From CAZMCT01 sp964564785 (GTDB taxonomy: Bacteria; Planctomycetota; Phycisphaerae; UBA1845; Fen-1342), in NCBI GenBank assembly GCA_964564785.1, contig CAZMCT010000072.1, positions 1 through 20,405 on the forward strand: DNA of 20,405 nt. The letters are read 5' to 3'. Shown here one piece after another: positions 14,066 to 20,405 of this stretch (position 1 is its first letter; every line of letters starts with the position of its first letter). The notes under the pieces are model-generated. The model saw only the letters and a program-made list of their open reading frames with translations, was not told the DNA's origin and did not search any database. Position numbers and translations under genes: made by a program.

Positions 14066-17000
14066 ACGTCATTCAGGCTTGCATTTCGAGGCCGGTCGCG
14101 GTGTCGGTCGGCGTGCTGCTGGTCGTGCTGTTCGGACTGCTGGCGCTGCTGAAGATTCCGGTGCAGCTCACGCCGACGGTGGACGTGACAGTGATCACGG
14201 TCCGCACGAGCTGGCCGGGGGCGAACCCGCAGGAGATCGAGCGCGAGATTGTGGACCGGCAGGAGGAGCAGCTCCGCAGCGTGAAGGGGCTGCGGAAGAT
14301 GAGCAGCTCGGCCCGCGACAACCTGGCCGAAGTTACGCTGGAGTTCTACCCGGAAATCGCCAAGAGCGACGCGCTGCGTGACGTGGACGACAAGCTGCGC
14401 CAGGTCAGCAACTACCCGCTGGAGGTGGATCAGCCGACCGTGGAGGCCAGTGACGCGTCGGTCGATTCGCCGATCGCCTGGCTCATGCTCCAGACCGGCC
14501 GCGAGGAACCCGGCGACGGCGCGCGGGTGCGCGAGCTGCGCGATTTCGCCGAGGACCACGTCAAGCCGTACCTCGACCGCGTGCCGGGCGTCGCCTCGGT
14601 GGACATCTACGGCGGCCTGGAGCGCGAGATTCAGGTGCGCGTCGACGCCGGCGAGCTCGCGGTTCGCGGCTTGACGCTCGGCCAGGTGCGGGATGCGCTG
14701 CGGCGGCAAAACGAGAACGTTTCCGCCGGTACGCGAGCCCAGGGCAAGCGCGACATCGCGATCCGCACCGTCGGCCAGTACACGTCGGTGGACGAGGTGC
14801 TCAACACGGTCGTGGCGGCCACGCCGGGCGGGCCCGTATACATCCGCGACATTGCCACGGTCGAAAGCTCGTTCAAGGAGCCGACCAGCTTCGTCCGCAG
14901 CCGCGGCCGGTACGGCCTGGCGCTGCCGGTGCGGCGTGAGGTGGGGGCGAACGTGATCCAGGTGATGGACGCGCTGAAGCAGGCCGTCGCGCGGGTGAAC
15001 ACGGAAGTGCTCCAGGCCCGGAACCTGGGGCTCGAGCTGGTCCAGAACTATGACGAGACCGTCTACATCCGCCAGGCCATCGACATGGTGCGCGACAACA
15101 TCCTCTACGGCAGCGCGCTGGTCCTCGGACTGCTGCTGGCGTTCCTGCGAAGCTGGCGGGCGACGGCCGTCCTGGCCCTGACCATCCCGGTCTCGGTCGT
15201 CGGCACGTTCGTGGTGATCGTGCTGCTGGGACGCACGCTGAACGTGATTTCGCTGGCGGGCATCGCTTTCGCCGTCGGCGACGTGGTCGACAGCGCGTAC
15301 GTGGTGCTCGAGAACATTTATCGCCACAAGCAGATGGGCAAACCGATCCTGAAGGCCGTGCTGGACGGCACGCACGAGGTCTGGCCGCCGGTGCTGGCCA
15401 GCACGCTCACCACCGTCGCGGTCTTCGGCCCCGTGATCTTCATGCGCGAGGAGGCCGGGCAGCTCTTCCGTGATATCAGCATCGCCGAAGTGGGAGCCGT
15501 CGGCCTCTCGATGGTGGTCGCGCTGCTGGTCATCCCGCCCCTTGCCGCCCGCCTGCTCCGGCACGGCGGAACGCCCGCGTTTCCCGCGGACGACACGCCG
15601 GAGAACAACCGGAGCCGCACGCCGTCGCTTCCCGGCCGGACCGGCCGGACGGGGGATCCGGTCCTGCGGCTGGCCGGCTTCCTGGCCGCAACCGTGGACC
15701 GCATCAACCACATGCCGCTGATGCGGATCGTGGTCATCGGGGTCATGACCGTCGGTTCGCTCGGGTTGGCGCGGCTGCTGATCCCCGACTCGACGTATCT
15801 GCCCGCGGGCAACCGCAACCTGGTATTCGGCTTCCTGCTCACCCCGCCGGGCTACAGCCTGGACGAGTTCACGCGGATGGCCGACGTGATCGAGGCGACC
15901 GTGCGGCCCTATTGGGAGGTCCAGCCCGGTTCGCCCGAACAGGCCGCGCTGGACCGCGCGTGGATCGAGCGCACGCAGCAGCGGCTCGCGGCCGGACAGA
16001 TCGCTGAAGTCAAGAATCCGAAACTGACCTGGCTGGAGCGCCGCCGGGCGGAGCGCGAGTGGCTGACGCCGCCGCCGCCGGTCGAGAATTTCTTCTTCGT
16101 GAGCTGGGGCGGGGGGGCGTTCATGGGCTGCTCGAGCCGCGACGAGGCCCGTGTCAAGCCGCTGGTGCGCTTGCTTGAATCGGCCAGCGGGCAGATCCCC
16201 GGCGTGATCCCGGTCTTCTTCCAGACGCAGCTCTTCAGCTTCGGCGGCGGCAACACGGCCGAGGTGCAGATCCGCGGCGACGACCTCGACCGCGTGACGG
16301 CCGCGGCCGGCGCCATGATGATGGCCTGCGCCGAGCGTTTCGGCTTTCCCCGGCCGACGCCCACGAACTTCAACCTCGGCCGGCCGGAGCTGCGGATCGT
16401 GCCGGACCGGGAACGAGCGGCCGAGCTGGGGCTGACGGCGGCCGACATCGGGTTCATCGTCGAGGCGTGCGGCGACGGTGCGTACGTGGCCGATTATCGG
16501 CAGTTCGGGGGCGACACGATCGACCTGTCGTTGTACGTCGCGGGGCAGCGTGAACGCCCGACGCAGGAAATCGCGCACGTGCCGATCTACACGCCCGTGG
16601 CAGGGATCGTGCCGCTGTCGGCCGCGGTCACGCTGGTCGACACGACGGCCCTGGAGCAGATCACGCACGTCGAGCGGCAGCGGGCGGTGACGCTGGAGGT
16701 CAAGCCGCCCGAGGCGTTGCCGCTGGAGGCGGTCATCCGGCAGATCAAAGAGGACATCGAGCCGCAGTTGCGGCAGGCCGGGCAGATCGATCCGAGTGTG
16801 CTGGTCACAATGACCGGCAACGCCGACAAGCTCGTCGAGGCGCGTAGCGCACTGATCGGCGAATGGGCCGGGTGGACGTGGCAGTCGCTGGTGAACATCC
16901 TCAGCGGGCGGTTTTTCCTGTCGGTGATCGTGGTGTATCTGCTGATGTGCGCCCTGTACGAGAGCTGGGTGTACCCGTTCGTGATCATGTTCAGCGTGCC

Positions 17001-17496
17001 GCTGGCGGTGTTCGGCGGTTTCCTGGGGCTGTCGATCGCGCACTGGGCGACTCTGTTGACAACGCACCAGCCGGTCCAGCAGCTCGACGTGCTAACGTTC
17101 TTGGGCTTCGTGATGCTCGTCGGGCTGGTGGTCAAGAACGCAATTCTGCTGGTGGAGCAGTCGCTGGTGCACATCCGCGAGTACGGGATGGGGCACCGGC
17201 ACGCGATCCGCGAGGCGGTGCGTGTCCGCGTACGGCCGGTGCTGATGACCAGCCTTACGTCGGTCTTCGGGCTGCTGCCGCTGGCGCTCATGCCGGGTGC
17301 CGGGACGGAGCTCTATCGCGGGCTGGCGGCGGTGATCCTGGGCGGCATGATCGTCGCGACGCTGGGAACGTTCATCCTGGTGCCGTGCGTGCTAGGGCTG
17401 GTGCTCGACTTGCGGGCACCGCGGGAGGAGCGGGCGCGCTTTCAGCCCACGCTGCAACCGGAGGGGGAGGTCGCGGCCGAGAGTGTGCGGACGTAA
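14062..17496 (+). CDS. RND-family efflux transporter (AcrB/HAE-1-like inner-membrane pump)
   Basis: A 1144-residue inner-membrane proton-driven pump. It begins with the first helix (about 10-30, VGVLLVVLFGLLALLKIPVQ) then LTPTVDVTVITVRTSWPGANPQEIE, typical of AcrB-like porter domains. Twelve helices in two halves and two periplasmic loops are recognisable. The helix-4 proton-relay segment reads GDVVDSAYVVLENI: D410 aligns with AcrB D407 while S411 replaces D408, and there is an extra acid at D407. The helix-10 lysine is kept (K1025 in VGLVVKNAILLVE). At 1144 residues it is about 90 longer than AcrB, with extra charged sequence in the second periplasmic loop (near 630-690) and a polar linker after helix 6. 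Start GTG overlaps the adaptor's stop. The family is firm; substrate (drug, lipid, metal) is unknown, and metal pumps (CzcA) are less likely on sequence. Confidence 0.93.
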   Translation: MNVIQACISRPVAVSVGVLLVVLFGLLALLKIPVQLTPTVDVTVITVRTSWPGANPQEIEREIVDRQEEQLRSVKGLRKMSSSARDNLAEVTLEFYPEIAKSDALRDVDDKLRQVSNYPLEVDQPTVEASDASVDSPIAWLMLQTGREEPGDGARVRELRDFAEDHVKPYLDRVPGVASVDIYGGLEREIQVRVDAGELAVRGLTLGQVRDALRRQNENVSAGTRAQGKRDIAIRTVGQYTSVDEVLNTVVAATPGGPVYIRDIATVESSFKEPTSFVRSRGRYGLALPVRREVGANVIQVMDALKQAVARVNTEVLQARNLGLELVQNYDETVYIRQAIDMVRDNILYGSALVLGLLLAFLRSWRATAVLALTIPVSVVGTFVVIVLLGRTLNVISLAGIAFAVGDVVDSAYVVLENIYRHKQMGKPILKAVLDGTHEVWPPVLASTLTTVAVFGPVIFMREEAGQLFRDISIAEVGAVGLSMVVALLVIPPLAARLLRHGGTPAFPADDTPENNRSRTPSLPGRTGRTGDPVLRLAGFLAATVDRINHMPLMRIVVIGVMTVGSLGLARLLIPDSTYLPAGNRNLVFGFLLTPPGYSLDEFTRMADVIEATVRPYWEVQPGSPEQAALDRAWIERTQQRLAAGQIAEVKNPKLTWLERRRAEREWLTPPPPVENFFFVSWGGGAFMGCSSRDEARVKPLVRLLESASGQIPGVIPVFFQTQLFSFGGGNTAEVQIRGDDLDRVTAAAGAMMMACAERFGFPRPTPTNFNLGRPELRIVPDRERAAELGLTAADIGFIVEACGDGAYVADYRQFGGDTIDLSLYVAGQRERPTQEIAHVPIYTPVAGIVPLSAAVTLVDTTALEQITHVERQRAVTLEVKPPEALPLEAVIRQIKEDIEPQLRQAGQIDPSVLVTMTGNADKLVEARSALIGEWAGWTWQSLVNILSGRFFLSVIVVYLLMCALYESWVYPFVIMFSVPLAVFGGFLGLSIAHWATLLTTHQPVQQLDVLTFLGFVMLVGLVVKNAILLVEQSLVHIREYGMGHRHAIREAVRVRVRPVLMTSLTSVFGLLPLALMPGAGTELYRGLAAVILGGMIVATLGTFILVPCVLGLVLDLRAPREERARFQPTLQPEGEVAAESVRT

Positions 17497-17531
17497 GTCG
17501 GCCCACGTGCGACGCGACGGACGCACGGTGA

Positions 17532-17555
17532 GCGGGGGCCCCCGCGCCGGGCCCC
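17532..17555. terminator. GC-rich hairpin between converging genes, possible terminator
   Basis: GGGGCCC (17535-17541) and GGGCCCC (17549-17555) form a 7-bp stem with a 7-base loop; alternatively GCGGGGG (17532-17538) pairs with CCCCCGC (17539-17545). It sits between the RND pump stop and the NCS2 permease stop. No T-run follows on either strand, so intrinsic termination is unproven. Confidence 0.3.
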
Positions 17556-17589
17556 GTTCAGCCGGCCGGCACATGTCGTCACTCAGCGG

Positions 17590-19365
17590 TCATCCGGCAG
17601 GGGCGGCGGGTGAGTTGGGCTGCCGTTCGTCGCCGATTTCCAACGCATTCGCCTTTCGCCACGCGGCCAGCACAAACAGCAGGGTCATGAGCGCATAGCC
17701 GATGGCGATCGGAATCGCGCGGAACGTGCAGGTTGGCCGCGTGCTCTGCTCGGCCCCGGGGACCGGCTGCCAGACGAAGAACGCGTGCAGCTCGTTGCCG
17801 ACCAGCCGGTAGGCGTGCAGCAGCCCGATTGCGGTCAGCAGCGTGGCCACGCCGGCCCAGATCGCCGCGGCCGCGTACCTGCGGTCGATCAGCAGGGCGC
17901 CGATCGCGGCCAGCACAAGCGTGACGATGATCCAGGCCGAGTTTGCACCGGTGAGCGTCAACAGGCCGGGCAGGTAGAGCGTCCGCGGCTCGGGGTGCAG
18001 CACGAAATCGGCCAGTGTAGGTGCGCCGCCGGGCGTGAGCGCGGCCACGTCGAAGTACGTTCCGGCGGTGACGACCACGAACGCGGCCAGGGCGGGGAAC
18101 AGCGCGATCGCGACGGCCGGGGCGTGCTGGCGGGGCGTGGCCTGGAAAGCCTGGGCCGTGATGATGATGCCGATGTACATGACGATCGCGGCGCCGGCCT
18201 CGATCGGGATCAGGGCCCGCAGGAGCGGCCCGAGGCCGAAGAGGAACAGGAGGGTGAAGAACAGCCCGTTGAGGATCGAGTAGCCGGACCGGGCGCCGAG
18301 CGCCTTCCAGCCCGGGTGCCCGATGTAGATCGTGGTGGGGAAGCACGACCCGAACAGCCCGGCGCAGACGCTGCCGATGCCGTTGACCGCCAGCGACGTG
18401 CCGGTGCGGAATCGGTCACCGCCGGCCTCGGCCGACTCGATGTTCTGGAGCGAGCCGATCACGTTCATGATGCCCATCGGCACGGACACGGTCAGGAAGC
18501 GCAGCAACAGGTCGCGCTGTTCCGCGTTGCCGAGCATCGCCCAGAGCTCATTGCCCCAGTAGCTCGGCGGCACCCATCGGACCTGGGCGGCGGCGGCCTG
18601 CACAGCGGCCCCGGACATGAGCACGCCGCCCAGCCAGCTCCGCACGGCCCCGCCGCTGTTGCCGTGCGCGAACAGGGAGAGCCCCCATGCGATCAGTGTG
18701 CCGAGCAGGATCGCGAGGAAGCCGCCCGGCAGTCGCCAAGGGAAGCGGAAGTGGGCGAAGTATGCCAGCAGCAGGAAGCCCAGCGGGAGCAGACCGACCA
18801 GCGGGCTGGTGTAGATGCGGAACGCGAACTCAGCCGCGATGAACGTGATGCCGATGCCGGCCAGCACGCCGAGCAGGGCGGCGCGGGGCGTGATCCGCCG
18901 CAACCGCTCGGCGTAGAGCCCCCCGGTCGCCTCGATCACGCCGCTCACCAGGCAGGCTAGCAGTCCGGCCTTCCACGACAGGTCGGCGGCCGCGGCCGGG
19001 CCGACTTTTGGCAGGTACTCCTGGTAGACCGGCCCCATGATGAAGAGCACGTAGGCGACCACCGAAGGCGTGTTGATACCGTAAGGCAGGGCGGTGCAGC
19101 CGGCGTTGCGGTCGCGGCGGGCGACGAGGTGGGCCTGGACGCCGTAGAAGACGTTGCCGATCAGCAGGCTGATCGCCACGCCGGGCAGGATGCGCGCATA
19201 GATGTAGTGGTCGGGCAGGCCGGCCACCGTGCTGCACAGAGCGATGATTAGCAGCACCTGCACGAGGTTGTCGACCATCAGGCCGAAAAACCCGTCCAGG
19301 TCGCCGCGGGTCCAGATGGGGTAGCGGAACGAAGCCGCGTCCGGCGTGCGTACGGCGTCCGACAT
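17590..19365 (-). CDS. NCS2/AzgA-type nucleobase permease-like membrane protein
   Basis: A 591-residue protein with about 12-14 membrane helices. It starts MSDAVRTPDAASFRYPIWTR, then DLDGFFGLMVDNLVQVLLII, GNVFYGVQAHLVARR and TALPYGINTPSVVAYVLFIMGPVYQ, all resembling the AzgA/NCS2 group that carries purines or uracil by proton symport. Later segments (VPMGIMNVIGSLQNIESAEA, GSCFPTTIYIGHPGWKALGA) fit the helix 8-10 region with its substrate-binding acid. At 591 residues it is longer than typical AzgA (about 440), with additional C-terminal helices ending in a polar tail. The ATG at 19365 follows GAGGGAG about six bases upstream; an earlier in-frame ATG at 19500 is rejected because the added 45 residues are Arg/Pro-rich and lie in the promoter. 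Substrate unknown; no purine genes are adjacent. Confidence 0.82.
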   Translation of the reverse strand: MSDAVRTPDAASFRYPIWTRGDLDGFFGLMVDNLVQVLLIIALCSTVAGLPDHYIYARILPGVAISLLIGNVFYGVQAHLVARRDRNAGCTALPYGINTPSVVAYVLFIMGPVYQEYLPKVGPAAAADLSWKAGLLACLVSGVIEATGGLYAERLRRITPRAALLGVLAGIGITFIAAEFAFRIYTSPLVGLLPLGFLLLAYFAHFRFPWRLPGGFLAILLGTLIAWGLSLFAHGNSGGAVRSWLGGVLMSGAAVQAAAAQVRWVPPSYWGNELWAMLGNAEQRDLLLRFLTVSVPMGIMNVIGSLQNIESAEAGGDRFRTGTSLAVNGIGSVCAGLFGSCFPTTIYIGHPGWKALGARSGYSILNGLFFTLLFLFGLGPLLRALIPIEAGAAIVMYIGIIITAQAFQATPRQHAPAVAIALFPALAAFVVVTAGTYFDVAALTPGGAPTLADFVLHPEPRTLYLPGLLTLTGANSAWIIVTLVLAAIGALLIDRRYAAAAIWAGVATLLTAIGLLHAYRLVGNELHAFFVWQPVPGAEQSTRPTCTFRAIPIAIGYALMTLLFVLAAWRKANALEIGDERQPNSPAAPAG

Positions 19366-19405
19366 GCGTGGCTCCCTCAGGATGCCCCTTCGGCCACGGC
19401 GTGGC

Positions 19406-19433
19406 ATGGTAGCGGAAACGCGCCCGCCGCCAA
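19406..19433 (-). promoter_or_regulatory. Predicted promoter of the NCS2-type permease
   Basis: On the minus strand TTGGCG (19433-19428), a 16-base spacer and TACCAT (19411-19406) resemble a sigma-70 promoter. A start near 19399 gives a leader of about 34 bases containing the GAGGGAG ribosome site. Confidence 0.45.
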
Positions 19434-19533
19434 GGGGCCTCGAATGTCCCGGGTCCTGGCGCAAAGGCCACGCGCGCGGCAGGGTTGGCGGGGGCATCAC
19501 CGCGCAGGGCCGCGTCCCGTTCTGACCGTCACG

Positions 19534-20405
19534 TCACGGCGTCTGCAACGGTGGGCGGCCGAGCGCTTGCAGCGCGTCGGTCGGCGCCGGTTCCGCACCC
19601 TCCTGCGGGGTCTCCGCGGGCGTTGGGCCGCCGGGCTGCGGAGCGAGCCGGCCGGCGTAGGGGTTCTGGTAGTCGAGGCGGTAGTCCGGCCGCGGAACGA
19701 CCAGATCGTTGATCCAGCCGAGAACGGTCTGATACAGCGGATCGTCCGGGTTTCGAATCAGGGGGCGGAAGCTCGGACCCTTGCCGACGGGCGGGTGCGG
19801 CCGCGGGCTGGTCTCCAGCGGCATGAGGTAATCCAACAGCACGCTGTCTTCGGGGTTGGTGCGGTCGAGTAGCGGCCCATGAGCGGTCAGCATCTGGTCG
19901 AGTAGCACGAAGGTGGTGTAGGCATACGTATCGCTCGTTGGCGAGCCGGCCGGGAAGCGGAACAGGCGTGCCGAACGGCCGGCATGGCATCCCGAGCGGG
20001 CGCAGCCGCGGTTGACCAGAGGGAGCACGCGGCGGCGAAACGTCTGGAAGATCTCGGGGTCTTGGGGGAGTTCGATGCGGTCCGCGTGCGCGAGCCCCGT
20101 GTGCCGTACGATGAACCGAAGTCGTTCGGCGGGTGTGCCGCGGGTGAGGACTTCCTGGGCCTGTTGCTGGAGTTCGAGGGAGCGCTCGGACTGGCGGAAC
20201 TCGTCGATAACCTCGCGTTCGAGTTCGCGCTGCTTGCCCTTGCGGAGGAAGCGGACACGGAGGTCCTCAGGGGGCCCGTCGAGCCGCAGCTCGGACAGCT
20301 TGAGGCGCGTAATGTCGAGATCGGAGATGGGTGGGGCGGGCGGCATTTCGCCCGGCGCGGCGGGCGCGCTCGCGGGCGGAACCGGCTCGGCCGGCGGGAT
20401 GGTGG
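19534..20405 (-). CDS. Secreted-type protein with a Cx4CH motif, N-terminus outside window
   Basis: The frame is open from the window edge. The first visible residues are a Pro/Ala-rich linker (IPPAEPVPPASAPAAPGE) before an internal ATG at 20346; since the linker is in frame, the real start and any signal peptide are probably beyond the edge. After a charged helical segment comes VLPLVNRGCARSGCHAG, whose cysteines and histidine (C115, C120, H121 counted from the internal Met) make Cx4CH, similar to the lone c-type-haem-like motif in many planctomycete secreted proteins (usual CxxCH has two spacers). The following region (LLDYLMPLETSPRPHPPVGK, DPLYQTVLGWINDLV) resembles the end of such cytochrome-like domains, where haem-distal residues lie. 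The tail is Pro/Gly/Gln-rich. Function unknown; haem binding is inference. Confidence 0.68.
   Translation of the reverse strand, partial: TIPPAEPVPPASAPAAPGEMPPAPPISDLDITRLKLSELRLDGPPEDLRVRFLRKGKQRELEREVIDEFRQSERSLELQQQAQEVLTRGTPAERLRFIVRHTGLAHADRIELPQDPEIFQTFRRRVLPLVNRGCARSGCHAGRSARLFRFPAGSPTSDTYAYTTFVLLDQMLTAHGPLLDRTNPEDSVLLDYLMPLETSPRPHPPVGKGPSFRPLIRNPDDPLYQTVLGWINDLVVPRPDYRLDYQNPYAGRLAPQPGGPTPAETPQEGAEPAPTDALQALGRPPLQTP

Noticed and set aside
13900..17067. A 1055-codon open frame on the minus strand opposite the RND pump
   Set aside because: It is antisense to an unmistakable RND gene. Its His/Arg/Asp/Gln-rich composition is what high GC at third positions gives on the reverse strand, with no recognisable domain.
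17535..17555. A strong intrinsic terminator
   Set aside because: The stem is good but neither strand has the following T-run, so it is listed only at low confidence.

Overview
The window is a high-GC, gene-dense bacterial fragment, most likely from a Planctomycetota genome (Phycisphaerae-like). The reasoning is circumstantial: lipid A synthesis (LpxB), a PEP-CTERM secreted protein, a CdaA-YbbR fusion, a thioredoxin-like lipid/periplasm protein with a helical C-terminal extension, and a protein with a CARSGCH (Cx4CH) motif of the sort common in planctomycete secreted proteins. A run of ten Ns at 11640-11649 shows it is a draft or metagenome assembly.

Layout. 1-70 (minus) is the 5' end of a probable YggS-type PLP-homeostasis protein, divergent from a diadenylate cyclase/YbbR fusion (159-2033). 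Next is a 1259-residue membrane protein (2193-5972) with a huge cytoplasmic coiled coil in front of a Wzz-like membrane domain. A secreted pyroglutamyl-peptidase-I-like protein with a PEP-CTERM anchor (6112-6933) converges on a TlpA-like thioredoxin (6930-7931, minus), the two sharing CTAG as stop codons. lpxB (8084-9532) and aspS (9745-11529) follow. After the assembly gap come a NicO/UreH-type Ni/Co transporter with a His-rich loop (11723-12445, minus), a divergent RND periplasmic adaptor and RND pump pair overlapping by GTGA (12752-14065, 14062-17496), a convergent NCS2 purine-type permease (17590-19365, minus) and an incomplete secreted Cx4CH protein (19534-20405, minus).

How genes relate. 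Only the RND adaptor and pump are a clear operon. The NicO-type transporter is divergent from that pump and may share a role in metal or toxicant export. CdaA-YbbR, the Wzz-like protein, LpxB, the TlpA-like protein and the PEP-CTERM protein all act at the envelope, but each appears to have its own promoter.

Most notable: (1) lpxB carries two in-frame blocks rich in perfect palindromes, including three tandem 42-bp units each holding CACTGCCG-ACA-CGGCAGTG; subtracting them brings the protein back to about the usual LpxB length. (2) The diadenylate cyclase domain has DLG and RHL where the family has DGA and RHR. (3) The coiled-coil/Wzz-like architecture. (4) A PEP-CTERM protein with the Glu-Cys-His catalytic pattern of peptidase family C15. 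No tRNA, rRNA, CRISPR array, transposase or phage gene was seen.
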